NCBI GenBank assembly: GCA_019359285.1
Contig: JAHHHQ010000068.1
Span: forward strand, 1-59,219
DNA: 59,219 nt
Direction: 5' to 3'
Source of the DNA: Nodosilinea sp. WJT8-NPBG4
GTDB lineage: Bacteria; Cyanobacteriota; Cyanobacteriia; Phormidesmidales; Phormidesmidaceae
Position numbers and translations under genes: made by a program. The notes beneath the pieces were generated by a model that worked only from the letters and a program-made list of their open reading frames with translations, had not been told where the DNA came from and did not search any database. Positions within the stretch are counted from its first letter, which is position 1, and each line of letters starts with the position of its first letter. Positions 45,350 through 53,937 of this stretch are shown piece by piece.

Positions 45350-46210
45350 ATGAGTCAAGATGCTGCGATCGCAGAGCGCACGATATCAGTCAACGGGTTA
45401 ACCTGGTTCTACCGCGACCTTCAGCCCCTGGGTGGCCCCTCCCGGTTGCCGGTGCTGCTGCTCCACGGTCTGGTATCGCAAAGCTACAGCTGGCGGCAGG
45501 TCATGCCTACCCTAGCTCAGCAAGGATTTCGGGCGATCGCCCCCGACTGGCTTGGCCATGGTTTCTCCGATAAGCCCGATCGCCGTGACTTTGACTACAC
45601 CCCCGCTGCCTTAGCCTCGGCCTTAGGTGGTTTCATCGATGCCCTAGAGCTACCCCAGGTGCATTTGGTTGCCCAAGGGTTTCTCGGTTCCGTCGGCATT
45701 CAGTACGCACTCCAGCATCCCGAGCGAGTCGATCGCCTAGTGATGATCAACGCTCCCATTAGCTCTGGTGCCAAAATTCCTTGGAAGATTCGCCAGATGG
45801 GTCTGCCCCTGGCCGGAGATATGATCACCCAAGATCCGCTCCTAGTCGATCGCACCTTGGAAGGCGGTGGTCCCTACCAAATTGATGACGCTGACCTAGA
45901 CATATACCGCCGTCCGTTCCTAAAAAGTTCTGACGTAGGGCGGGCATTGATGACCACCGTGCGCCGCATGGACGTTGAAGCCAGCAGTCAGGCGATCGCC
46001 GCTGCCTTGCCCAACTGGGATCACCCCACCCTAGTACTGTGGGGTCAAAAGGATCCTTGGTTGCCGGTTAGTCTGGCAGAGGCCGCTGTTCGAACCCTTC
46101 CCAACGGTGAACTCCAAACTTTAGAAGAAGTTGGCCATTACGCTCAAGAAGACTGGGCTGAGAAAGTCGCCGCCGCCCTTGATACCTTTCTGCGTCAAAT
46201 GGCTGTGTAG
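45350..46210 (+). CDS. Alpha/beta hydrolase-fold protein without the usual nucleophile
   Basis: 286 residues with the fold and most landmarks: LPVLLLHGLVSQSYSWRQ, AIAPDWLGHGFSDKPDRRD, acid segment VLWGQKDPWLPVS and catalytic-His segment EEVGHYAQEDWAE. The elbow, however, reads HLVAQGFLGSVGIQYALQHP: Gly stands where Ser or Asp is normally found. The His and Asp are kept. Either another residue acts, or the protein is non-catalytic. The overall pattern recalls haloalkane-dehalogenase-like families. The ATG at 45350 follows AAGGAAAGGCT. Confidence 0.82.
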   Translation: MSQDAAIAERTISVNGLTWFYRDLQPLGGPSRLPVLLLHGLVSQSYSWRQVMPTLAQQGFRAIAPDWLGHGFSDKPDRRDFDYTPAALASALGGFIDALELPQVHLVAQGFLGSVGIQYALQHPERVDRLVMINAPISSGAKIPWKIRQMGLPLAGDMITQDPLLVDRTLEGGGPYQIDDADLDIYRRPFLKSSDVGRALMTTVRRMDVEASSQAIAAALPNWDHPTLVLWGQKDPWLPVSLAEAAVRTLPNGELQTLEEVGHYAQEDWAEKVAAALDTFLRQMAV

Positions 46211-46372
46211 CTAGGAGCGGACCGCCAAATTAATGCTAACCCATCCTTCCCCGCAGTACAGCCCAATTGAGAGCGGGTAGAACAGTAAAATAGTGCCTAA
46301 AGCAGTAGCTTACCTTGGATAAATAGGCAATGCTGTTGCCTAGGCCATAGGGGTTTACCAAAGGAGTACGCG

Positions 46373-46693
46373 ATGGCGGTCAAACAGCAGTTTCAGAGTT
46401 TTGAGGACTTGTTGGCTGGAGCTTCAGGCCCAGTGCTGGTTGATTTCTATGCCACTTGGTGTGGTCCCTGTCAGATGATGGCAGGCATTTTAACCACTGT
46501 CAGTAGTCAGCTTAAAGGACAGCTCAAAATCGTTAAAATCGACACCGATAAATATCCGCAAATTGCCTCTCAGCATCGGATTGCGGCACTGCCTACGCTA
46601 GTGTTGTTCAAATCTGGGCAGCCCGTAGATCGCATTGAAGGCGTGCTGCCAGCTGACCAGTTGGTGGCACGCCTTCAGCCTCATCTGGGCTAG
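46373..46693 (+). CDS. trxA: Thioredoxin
   Basis: 106 residues, typical length. The active site is canonical (DFYATWCGPCQMMAGIL, about 24-40) and the cis-Pro loop is AALPTLVLFKSGQP. It reduces protein disulfides, probably fed by ferredoxin- or NADPH-thioredoxin reductase. AAGGAG lies 8 bases before the ATG. folK follows only 3 bases after the stop, so the two are surely cotranscribed. Confidence 0.93.
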   Translation: MAVKQQFQSFEDLLAGASGPVLVDFYATWCGPCQMMAGILTTVSSQLKGQLKIVKIDTDKYPQIASQHRIAALPTLVLFKSGQPVDRIEGVLPADQLVARLQPHLG

Positions 46694-46696
46694 GGC

Positions 46697-47200
46697 ATGA
46701 CGGCTGTACCCTGTGCGATCGCCTTGGGCAGCAACCTGGGCAACTCCCGAAAAACTTTGCAGCAAGCCCTCACGGCTCTGCATCAAAACTGCTATATCGA
46801 GGTCATAGCGCAGTCAAGCCTCTATCAAACCGTTGCTATTGGCCCCCCTCAGCCCGACATCTTAAATGCCTGTGCTCTGCTCAAGACCTCCCTCTCCGCC
46901 CGAGACTTACTCAATCAGCTACTAACCACAGAACAGCACTTCGGTCGAGTGCGGCGGGAACGGTGGGGCCCACGTACCCTTGACCTCGATTTGCTGTTCT
47001 ATGGTCAGGCAATCATTACTGAACCCGCCCTGCACGTTCCCCACCCCCGTCTGCGGGAGCGCGCCTTCGTGCTCATCCCTCTCGTTGAGATCGCTCCTAA
47101 CTGGCGCGACCCTGTAACTGGTCAATCGATACAATCCCTATGTCAAGCTGTTGACCCTACTGGAGTACAGCCACTTGGCCCAATCAGCGCCTCAACCTAA
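46697..47200 (+). CDS. folK: 2-amino-4-hydroxy-6-hydroxymethyldihydropteridine pyrophosphokinase
   Basis: 167 residues. The family blocks are present: AIALGSNLGNSRKTLQQAL (substrate loop), GPPQPDILNACALLKT and RRERWGPRTLDLDLLFYG with the DxD metal site. It transfers pyrophosphate from ATP to 6-hydroxymethyl-dihydropterin in folate synthesis. The start ATG lies 3 bases after the trxA stop, and a NUDIX gene follows 59 bases later on the same strand. Confidence 0.96.
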   Translation: MTAVPCAIALGSNLGNSRKTLQQALTALHQNCYIEVIAQSSLYQTVAIGPPQPDILNACALLKTSLSARDLLNQLLTTEQHFGRVRRERWGPRTLDLDLLFYGQAIITEPALHVPHPRLRERAFVLIPLVEIAPNWRDPVTGQSIQSLCQAVDPTGVQPLGPISAST

Positions 47201-47259
47201 TCTACTCGCTCTCCGCCCGCTACAATAGGTTCGCATGCGCCCTTTCTTCGCCGTCACCT

Positions 47260-47823
47260 ATGCCTTTGGGTCAAGAGCCTCCTCAACTGCTCAAGCAGCG
47301 CTTATTTTATGAGGGCCGCAAGTTCAACTTCGAGGTTAATCGTCTGCGCCTGCCAAACCGGGCAGAAGGCGATTGGGAATGCATTCGCCATCCCGGTGGT
47401 GCCTTAGCTGTACCCGTAACCGCCAATGGTGAGTTGATTATGGTGCGTCAGTATCGCTTTGCGGTGCTTGGACGACTGCTAGAGTTTCCAGCCGGCACAA
47501 TCGAGGCTAACGAGTCCCCTGCCGAGACCATTCGTCGAGAAATCCAAGAGGAAATTGGCCACAGCGCTCAAACCTGGCTACCCATTGGCAACTTTCCTTT
47601 GGCCCCTGGCTATTCAGACGAAATTATCTATGCCTTTCTAGCCACTGACCTAGATGCCATCGAGGTGCCTCCCGACGCCGATGATGACGAAGATATCGAA
47701 GTCGTACGACTTACACCTGCCCAGCTTGAGAAAGCTATTTTGGCTGGGGAAGCGGTAGATGCTAAATCTATTGCCAGCTTCTACTTAGCAAAACCCTACC
47801 TGGAGAAGCTGGCAGCTCTATAG
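47260..47823 (+). CDS. NUDIX hydrolase, ADP-ribose pyrophosphatase type
   Basis: 187 residues. The Nudix box is present as GTIEANESPAETIRREIQEE followed by IG, with the metal-binding glutamates REIQEE. VPVTANGELIMVRQYRF and LLEFPAGTIE are typical of ADP-ribose/ADP-sugar pyrophosphatases, which clear ADP-ribose and related nucleoside diphosphate derivatives. Convergent with the nitroreductase gene, only 17 bases between stops. Confidence 0.9.
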   Translation: MPLGQEPPQLLKQRLFYEGRKFNFEVNRLRLPNRAEGDWECIRHPGGALAVPVTANGELIMVRQYRFAVLGRLLEFPAGTIEANESPAETIRREIQEEIGHSAQTWLPIGNFPLAPGYSDEIIYAFLATDLDAIEVPPDADDDEDIEVVRLTPAQLEKAILAGEAVDAKSIASFYLAKPYLEKLAAL

Positions 47824-47840
47824 CTAGTCAAAAGCACACG

Positions 47841-48500
47841 CTAGTCGTAGTATCCCAACACTGTTTCGGTGGTGTAGCGTACCTTAGCCAGAGCGGCATA
47901 CTTGTCATCGTCGGTACGATAGCCCGCAGCACATAGCACCACCACCGAATAGCCCTGCTCGGGTAGCTGCAGCAACTCGTTGAACTTATCTTGGTCGAAG
48001 CCCTCCATTGGGCAGGTATCAACCCCCAGTAGGGCCGCAGAGTACATCAAAAACCCTAAAGCAATGTAGACCTGCCGAGTTGCCCAATTGTCCATCGTGA
48101 TTGGGTAAGGAGGCTCCGCCAAAAAGCCCTTGACCATGTCGCCATATCCATTGAGCGTTTCGGCAGGTACCTGTCGTACCGTTGCCATGCGCTCTATGAA
48201 CTGGTCAACCTCTGTAGTACCCACGTCTTTTTTGATAGCCAGCACCACCAGGTGAGAGGCATCGGTGACTTGGGTCTGACCCCAGGCATGTTCTTTTAAC
48301 TGCTGCCTCAGATCAGGGTTCCTTACCACAAAGAACTTCCAGGGTTGCAGTCCAAATGAGGACGGCGACAGCACAAGACTCTCTTCCAGAGCTGCCCACG
48401 TAGCATCAGAGATTTTGCGATCTGGGTCAAACTGCTTAGTGGCATAGCGCCAGTTCAGCTGCTGGATAACCTGGTCAGGGGTAGTAAGTGAATGTGTCAT
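47841..48500 (-). CDS. NfsB-like FMN nitroreductase
   Basis: 219 residues with the nitroreductase fold: NWRYATKQFDPDRKI (FMN-binding Arg), SSFGLQPWKFFVVRNPD and MEGFDQDKFNELLQLPEQGY near the C-terminus. It is probably an NAD(P)H-dependent FMN enzyme that reduces quinones or nitro compounds; such enzymes give resistance to or activate nitroaromatics. ATG at 48500. Single gene. Confidence 0.92.
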   Translation of the reverse strand: MTHSLTTPDQVIQQLNWRYATKQFDPDRKISDATWAALEESLVLSPSSFGLQPWKFFVVRNPDLRQQLKEHAWGQTQVTDASHLVVLAIKKDVGTTEVDQFIERMATVRQVPAETLNGYGDMVKGFLAEPPYPITMDNWATRQVYIALGFLMYSAALLGVDTCPMEGFDQDKFNELLQLPEQGYSVVVLCAAGYRTDDDKYAALAKVRYTTETVLGYYD

Positions 48501-48604
48501 GGCGGTTGTGGAAGTGCAGTAACAGTAGACTTAAGGTAAGAGCGATAGGGCTTCTTGTAGAGCATCCTAAGCCACGGAGCTACCCACTACGTTAACGCTT
48601 GACT

Positions 48605-49339
48605 CTAAGCTGAAACCCGTTCGGAGCTACTAGGTCCCGACCCATAGTAGGGTTTGAGCCAGTCTAGGCTCAGCTCATAGAGATGATCGATCGCCCATGT
48701 AGCTCGACGGTGAATCATCTGGTAGGGGTAGACATGGGCCACGCCCAGGACCGGTACTCCTGCCCGTTTAGCGGCCTCAATACCAGCGAAGGAATCTTCT
48801 ATAGCTAAGCAATCCGTTGGCTGTAAAGCTAGGTCGGCAAACTGCTGATTGAAGCGCTCAATGGCGAGCAAATACCCATCTGGGGCAGGCTTACTCACCC
48901 CGATCGTCAGATCATCTGATGAGACAATTAGCTCCACATATTTTCCCCAGGCTGTCTGCGCTAGTACGGCTTCAATTTCCCCACGCCTTGCTCCAGATAC
49001 AATCGCCAGCCTAAGCTGCGCTGCCCTAATTTGGTAAATCAAATCGTCAAGGCCTGGATATAGCGGCAGTTGATCTAGGGCGGTGAGTACTTCTTGGTAG
49101 CGAGTAGCTTTGCGGTCAAGCAGTTTTTCTAAGTATCCCTCAGATATCACTCGTCCTTGACGAGTAAGCAACTCACTGAGACAAGCGGCATCAGAGCGAC
49201 CTAGGCAATATTCCGCCAAATCCTGGGGGTTAGGTCGAAGATTTTCTTCTAGGAGCAACTCCTCAATCAACCGCCCATGGATGGCCTCATCGTTAATCAC
49301 GACACCGTTGAAGTCGAGTAAAACTGCCTTAAGAGCCAT
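48605..49339 (-). CDS. HAD-superfamily hydrolase, beta-phosphoglucomutase-like
   Basis: 244 residues of HAD subfamily I. Motif I reads VLLDFNGVVINDEAIHG, with DxN instead of the usual DxD. Motif II is LAIVSGARRGEIE (Ser), motif III SKPAPDGYLLAIERF (Lys), and motif IV CLAIEDSFAGIEAAKRAGVP (ED). The nucleophile Asp is kept but the acid/base Asp is Asn, a variant known in some HAD phosphatases and cyanobacterial homologues. The substrate is unknown. Confidence 0.88.
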   Translation of the reverse strand: MALKAVLLDFNGVVINDEAIHGRLIEELLLEENLRPNPQDLAEYCLGRSDAACLSELLTRQGRVISEGYLEKLLDRKATRYQEVLTALDQLPLYPGLDDLIYQIRAAQLRLAIVSGARRGEIEAVLAQTAWGKYVELIVSSDDLTIGVSKPAPDGYLLAIERFNQQFADLALQPTDCLAIEDSFAGIEAAKRAGVPVLGVAHVYPYQMIHRRATWAIDHLYELSLDWLKPYYGSGPSSSERVSA

Positions 49340-49552
49340 TAATCTAATCGGAGGGATATTAAGAGATGTAATGTCTTGGATGCAGCCTCTAGCTTAGCCC
49401 GGTTTTGGCTGCTAAAGAAGGCTCTTCCGGCCTTTTAGATCAACGAGTTCGAGGTATTGCCAATCAGTTCAGTTCAGTATGGCAGCCAAACCTCATCTCT
49501 GGATTAAAGGCGTTTCGTGGCGCTTCAAACGACAGACTCTCGTCCCGTAGAA

Positions 49553-49568
49553 TTACGGAGATTAGCGT
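49553..49568 (+). repeat. 16-base motif shared with the psbD ribosome-binding region
   Basis: The same 16 bases occur at 56591-56606 directly before the psbD ATG, where they include the GGAG ribosome site. Here they are followed by TTGACC instead of ATGACC. They lie about 105 bases before the SigF start and begin a 13-codon frame (49568-49606) that ends overlapping an ATG of the sigF frame. Confidence 0.8.
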
Positions 49569-49674
49569 TGACCCTCCGCTGGAGTACCGTGGATCAACGA
49601 TGGTGAATACCGGTGTCAATCTCGAGAATAAGGACAGTTCTCAGCGAACCCGCTCTCGTAAGGACACCGCAGAT

Positions 49675-50460
49675 ATGGCTACTCAAACTTCGACAATTCG
49701 CTCCCGTGGCATGGAACTGCTGATGCAGTACAAGCAGTCTCCCTCTGTACACCTGCGTAACCGGCTGGTGCAACTCAATGCTGGCCTAGTGCGCAAAATT
49801 GCCCACCGCGTCAGTCATCAGTGTTCTGAGCCCTACGAAGATCTTGAGCAGATTGGCTACATCGGTTTGATTCGTGCCATTGAGCGGTTTAACCCTGGTC
49901 AGGGCTGTGCCTTTAGCTCCTTTGCCGTACCTTATATTCGCGGTGAGATGCTGCACTTCCTGCGCGATCGCGGCACTACTGTTAAGATTCCCCGCCGCTG
50001 GCAAGATCTACAAAAAGAGTCTCAAAAACTGCAGATGGAGCTGATGCGCTCCTTAGGCCGCAACCCTAGCGATAGCGAAATGGCTGAGGCACTGGGTGTA
50101 CCGGTCAAAGAATGGCGAGAAGTCAAGATGGCTCACAAAAATCGTCTTCCCCTTAGCCTTGACGCTACTGTCTGCCAGCAGGTTGACTCGAACATCACTC
50201 TCGGTGAAACCCTGCCTGACTCTCACTATCAACTCATGCAGGCATTGGAAGAAGATCGCCAGCAAATCCAGCGGGCGCTGAACCAGCTTGAGTCCAAAAC
50301 TCGCACCGCTATTGAGTTTGTATTCTTCCAAGGCCTGTCTCGTAAAGAAGTAGCTGAGAAAATTGGCGTCAGCCCCATGACCGTTACCCGTCGCATTCAG
50401 CGCGGTGTCGACGAAATGATTGCTTATCTGCAACCTCAGGAGCTCCGCACGGAGCCCTAG
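49675..50460 (+). CDS. sigF: Group 3 RNA polymerase sigma factor, SigF type
   Basis: 261 residues from an ATG at 49675, chosen because AAGGA lies about 10 bases upstream and the length fits the family; in-frame ATG at 49600 would add 25 residues, and the open frame reaches 49405. Regions: ESR-like 2.2 LRNRLVQLNAGLVRKIAHRV, the 2.3-2.4 core YEDLEQIGYIGLIRAIERFN, AFSSFAVPYIRGEMLHFLRD, and region 4 with the HTH KEVAEKIGVSPMTVTRRIQR. SigF in cyanobacteria controls pili, motility and some stress genes. A terminator follows at once. Confidence 0.92.
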   Translation: MATQTSTIRSRGMELLMQYKQSPSVHLRNRLVQLNAGLVRKIAHRVSHQCSEPYEDLEQIGYIGLIRAIERFNPGQGCAFSSFAVPYIRGEMLHFLRDRGTTVKIPRRWQDLQKESQKLQMELMRSLGRNPSDSEMAEALGVPVKEWREVKMAHKNRLPLSLDATVCQQVDSNITLGETLPDSHYQLMQALEEDRQQIQRALNQLESKTRTAIEFVFFQGLSRKEVAEKIGVSPMTVTRRIQRGVDEMIAYLQPQELRTEP

Positions 50461-50472
50461 CCTAAAGTTATT

Positions 50473-50528
50473 ACGAGAGCGATCGCCGTAGGTAGTCTGT
50501 CCAAGACTATCTGCGGCTTTCTCGTTTT
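50473..50528 (+). terminator. Intrinsic terminator after sigF
   Basis: A long imperfect stem-loop starts 12 bases after the sigF stop. ACGAGAG and CCGTAGGTAGTCT pair with AGACTATCTGCGG and TCTCGT (G-U pairs included), and TTTT follows at 50525-50528. Confidence 0.75.
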
Positions 50529-50930
50529 AGGGTATACCACTTAGATTTTCTGTAGAGATAAGCAGACCACAACTGGAAATTCTAGATAACCTGAGTTCGG
50601 GTTAAGCGGATTGAAGGAGAGCGAAGTCAAGATTAAGTAACGGCTTCTTGGGCTGATGACGTAGGCCATCAAGCCACTGACACATTGACCGTGAAGTTGA
50701 CGGGGCTGCGATGTCCAGCTTTACCTGGGTGGGCGATCGCACCTTTAATGCATACCTTTTTATGATGCCAACTGTGCAGAGCCACAGTTTCGGGGAGACA
50801 TTACCGAATTATTTGCCCAGTGATCGGCTGCCATCTGCCTTGATAGCCCATGCCTTTCAACTTAGGGTTGTAGGATATATCAGCTTCGCCATTTGGGGCT
50901 TAGTACTGGCAGCGTTTTGGGTTGAGACGC
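50529..50930. other. 402-base region upstream of the hydrolase; only a weak small frame
   Basis: An 84-codon frame (50711-50965) encodes a hydrophobic end (YISFAIWGLVLAAFWVETH) but has no ribosome site and runs into the hydrolase start. It may be a small membrane peptide or chance. No promoter can be named with confidence. Confidence 0.3.
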
Positions 50931-51854
50931 ATGTTTGCTCATTTTTTACCGTCCTCCATAAGTAAGATTCAAGATGTGGAGGCCATCGCCCTGCTGCAAC
51001 GAATTCAGCGCCGTGTTGTTCAGGTGGCGGTTAGGCAAAGTACAACTGCGATCGCAACTGCCTATGCCCATTACCCGCTTGATTCATCAGCTCCTGTACC
51101 TGGCACGGTTCCTATTCTGCTGCTGCACGGATTCGACAGTTCCCTGTTGGAATTTCGGCGATTACTGCCCTTACTGGCACATCGTCACAAAACCTGGGCG
51201 ATTGACCTGCTGGGTTCAGGATTTACTGAATACATATCTGCGCTGGCGGTCAATCCCCAGACAATCCGGCAACATCTGCTTAGCGTTGTAGAACCCTGGA
51301 TCGGGCAACCTGTAATTTTGGTGGGAGCCTCTTTGGGAGGGGCAGTCGCGATTGACTTTGCCTTGCATTATCCGGACTGGGTGCGATCGCTCGTTTTAAT
51401 AGATAGCGTCGGCTTTTCTGGCAGCTTTCCCATTGGACAGTTTCTTCCAAGCCCGCTGATCGAACTAGGCGCAAATTGGTTGTATTTTCGCAAACGTGCT
51501 GCTCTGGTGGCGGCCTCGGTCTTACCGATCTTGGATATCAACCTGATGGACGCCTTGCGCTGCTCCCTGCTGCATCAGGAGATGCCGGGGTGGAGGGATT
51601 CGATCGCATCTTTTACCCAAAGTGGGGGGTACGCGAACTTGAGCAATCGCGTTACTCAAATCACACATCCCACCCTAATTTTGTGGGGAAAAGCGGATGA
51701 TGTCTTAGGAATGGCAGATGCCGCTCGGTTTGAGCAAGCAATTACGGGTAGTCGGCTGGTCTGGATCGAGGGAGCGGGACATGTTCCCCACTTTGACCAA
51801 CCCCAGGTCGTTGCGGATCACCTGTTGTCCTTTGCCCAGCAAATTGAGAGATAG
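50931..51854 (+). CDS. Alpha/beta hydrolase
   Basis: 307 residues from an ATG at 50931; a TTG at 50922 opens the frame. The full catalytic set is present: oxyanion loop ILLLHGFDSSLLEFRRLL, elbow VILVGASLGGAVAIDFAL with Ser nucleophile, acid LILWGKADDVLG and His in WIEGAGHVPHFDQPQ. Substrate unknown. A small membrane protein and a carotenoid oxygenase gene lie downstream. In contrast to the hydrolases at 15621 and 45350, this one should be active. Confidence 0.88.
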   Translation: MFAHFLPSSISKIQDVEAIALLQRIQRRVVQVAVRQSTTAIATAYAHYPLDSSAPVPGTVPILLLHGFDSSLLEFRRLLPLLAHRHKTWAIDLLGSGFTEYISALAVNPQTIRQHLLSVVEPWIGQPVILVGASLGGAVAIDFALHYPDWVRSLVLIDSVGFSGSFPIGQFLPSPLIELGANWLYFRKRAALVAASVLPILDINLMDALRCSLLHQEMPGWRDSIASFTQSGGYANLSNRVTQITHPTLILWGKADDVLGMADAARFEQAITGSRLVWIEGAGHVPHFDQPQVVADHLLSFAQQIER

Positions 51855-51948
51855 GAGCGCCAGAGGCAGCAGGAAGTCTACCAACCGACAGTACCCTGCC
51901 TCAATCCTGATCGCCTCCAATAGAGAGAGTCGTGATTCCGTAATACCT

Positions 51949-52314
51949 GTGGAAACTTCCATTCAGATTGCGCCCAATCTAGCGGCAGTGCTCTTGATGC
52001 TGCTAGGGGGAGCAGCCTTGCTCTTTCCCAAAACAATGGCGGCCTTTGTGGGCCTAAGTCCCATCGCTCCGGTCGGAGTTTCTGAGATTCGCTCAACCCT
52101 GGGTAGTTTTTTTTTGGGGCTAGGAGCCGCCTGTTTGTGGTTGCAGTCTACAGATGCCTTTACCGTCCTAGGGGTGGCTTCTTTAGTGGCTGCGGCCGTG
52201 CGGTTGATATCGAGCATCGTTGACCGCAGCGTCACCCTCAAAAATATTGGCGGTGTGGTGGCAGAAGCCTGCTTGGGGGCTCTGTTTTTGCTGAGTTGGA
52301 TGTGGCAGGCTTGA
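51949..52314 (+). CDS. Small four-helix membrane protein, DUF4345-like
   Basis: 121 residues from a GTG at 51949; the open frame extends to 51718 through sequence that overlaps the hydrolase end and reads as noise. Four hydrophobic segments: LAAVLLMLLGGAALLFP, LGSFFLGLGAACLWLQ, TVLGVASLVAAAVRLI and VVAEACLGALFLLSWMW. It resembles DUF4345 proteins by general pattern. It lies 94 bases after the hydrolase on the same strand, and it is convergent with the carotenoid oxygenase, 22 bases apart. Confidence 0.6.
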   Translation: METSIQIAPNLAAVLLMLLGGAALLFPKTMAAFVGLSPIAPVGVSEIRSTLGSFFLGLGAACLWLQSTDAFTVLGVASLVAAAVRLISSIVDRSVTLKNIGGVVAEACLGALFLLSWMWQA

Positions 52315-52335
52315 GCCAGAACCGGGTCATTAGCC

Positions 52336-53715
52336 CTAGGGCAGTGAAACCCAAGTGCCATGAAAGCCATAGGGAACCCGCTGCGGCATTTGAATGCGGG
52401 CGACGGGTTCATCCGTCATTGCCTGTGTGCTGACAATGACTAACTCAGATACATCCTGCGTTTCATCATGCACAAAGGTCATCAACCAGCCATTATCTTC
52501 GGCGGTTGCGCCTGGTCGCGGTACAAAGATCCCTTCTCCACCATAGCGTCCGGTTCCAAACGAGTGAACCTGAACGCTTCCATTGTCCAAATCAAACTTC
52601 AGTAACCCATCAAACTTCGGCATCGTGGTAGGCGCGCTCTTGCCAGCGTAGCCATAGCGAGACTGCCTGCCCAAATACTGCTCATTGATGCGAGGAAACT
52701 CGCAGGCGCGATCGTCGAGAGCCTGTTCTTGCACAGCCCCTGTCTTCAGGTTAAACCGCCACTGGTAGAGCAAAGGCACGTCATTGCTAACCTGGCGATT
52801 GTCTCCCTCGTGGGCATCAGGAGACGTCCCCAAAACGTTAGTGCTACCTGTGCGACAAGCCATCAAAACAATGTCATCCCCATCCTCATAAGCATTTAGG
52901 GTGTGGAAGACATAGCAGCTGGGTGCTTCAAACCAGCGAATCGTCCCGTTGTCGCCATGGCGAGGCAGAATTCCAAATCGACTGGGGCGATCGCGCTCGA
53001 AGGCAAAGGCAGGTTCTCCCCGCTGCAGTCGCTCCAAGCGGAAGGTGAGGGGTAAATCCATGAAAAGGGTGTAGTGCTCTGTGATGGCAAAGTCATGCAT
53101 CAGCACTCCTACCGGCAGATCGATCGGGGCTGTTCGCAACAGTTCTCCCTCAGCTGACACAACACTGTATTTGACGTAGGGCGGTTGGGTCAGCGAATAC
53201 CCAAAGAACATCATTTCCCCTGTCACCGGATCTATTTTAGGGTGGGCAGTCATGGGAGAGGTCAGCTTGCCGTTGAAGGTGTGAGCACCGATTGTCTCTA
53301 GCCCGGGCACACCAATTGCGTGTGGTTCCCCCCCTTCCCAAAGCGCCAACAGGCGATCGCGATGCCATACGAGCGCTGTATTGGCCACGTTTTTGAAGCC
53401 GCCTTGAGACGGTTGGAGCAATCCACCAAACACGGCCTGCCCTGCTTGTCGCTCTTGTTCAAACCCCTGCGTCCGAATATAGCGATTGCGGTAGCTCGCT
53501 TTGCCGTCTTGGATGTGAACGCCGTGCAGCATGCCATCCCCATCAAACCAGTGGTAAAGCCCCAAGGGTGAAAACTGAGGATTGGGACCATTGCGAACAA
53601 ACATGCCACTCAGTTCGGCTGGTAATTCGCCAACGACAGGCAGCTGATCGACCGTTACCTCTGTCTCGACAGGGGCAAAGTTACCAGTGAGGTAGGGGTT
53701 GAGGGTGGTTGTCAT
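52336..53715 (-). CDS. Carotenoid cleavage dioxygenase (RPE65/CCD family)
   Basis: 459 residues from the ATG at 53715; the frame opens at 53853 but family similarity starts at NPYLTGNFAPVETEVTV. The non-heme iron is held by four His found in SPMTAHPKIDP, VGVLMHDFAITEHYTLF, CYVFHTLNAYEDG and VPYGFHGTWVS near the end. WFDGDGMLHGV is the conserved start of the propeller. It cleaves carotenoids or apocarotenoids oxidatively; the exact substrate, for example beta-apocarotenals to retinal, is unknown. No opsin gene is nearby. Confidence 0.93.
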   Translation of the reverse strand: MTTTLNPYLTGNFAPVETEVTVDQLPVVGELPAELSGMFVRNGPNPQFSPLGLYHWFDGDGMLHGVHIQDGKASYRNRYIRTQGFEQERQAGQAVFGGLLQPSQGGFKNVANTALVWHRDRLLALWEGGEPHAIGVPGLETIGAHTFNGKLTSPMTAHPKIDPVTGEMMFFGYSLTQPPYVKYSVVSAEGELLRTAPIDLPVGVLMHDFAITEHYTLFMDLPLTFRLERLQRGEPAFAFERDRPSRFGILPRHGDNGTIRWFEAPSCYVFHTLNAYEDGDDIVLMACRTGSTNVLGTSPDAHEGDNRQVSNDVPLLYQWRFNLKTGAVQEQALDDRACEFPRINEQYLGRQSRYGYAGKSAPTTMPKFDGLLKFDLDNGSVQVHSFGTGRYGGEGIFVPRPGATAEDNGWLMTFVHDETQDVSELVIVSTQAMTDEPVARIQMPQRVPYGFHGTWVSLP

Positions 53716-53937
53716 AAGACCAGTAGATTGACGATAAGCGGAAGTGTTTATGGTTTTGTGGGCTAGTCGTCTTGGCTGTCCAGCTGAGACAGGCAGGATG
53801 TCTATCCATTCCACAAGGCCATCATTAGGGTAGGCAGGCGATCGCAAGATCAAGGTGGCTGATATTTAAGTGGAACCGGCCAACAACTCTGGGGGCGATC
53901 GCAAAAAGTTACTGGCCCGGATTTAGCTGTGTCATTT
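53716..53937. other. Upstream region of the carotenoid oxygenase gene
   Basis: About 220 bases that should hold the minus-strand promoter of the oxygenase gene. GCGATCGC-type octamers are present at 53839 and 53894. No clear promoter hexamers with correct spacing can be given. Confidence 0.35.
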
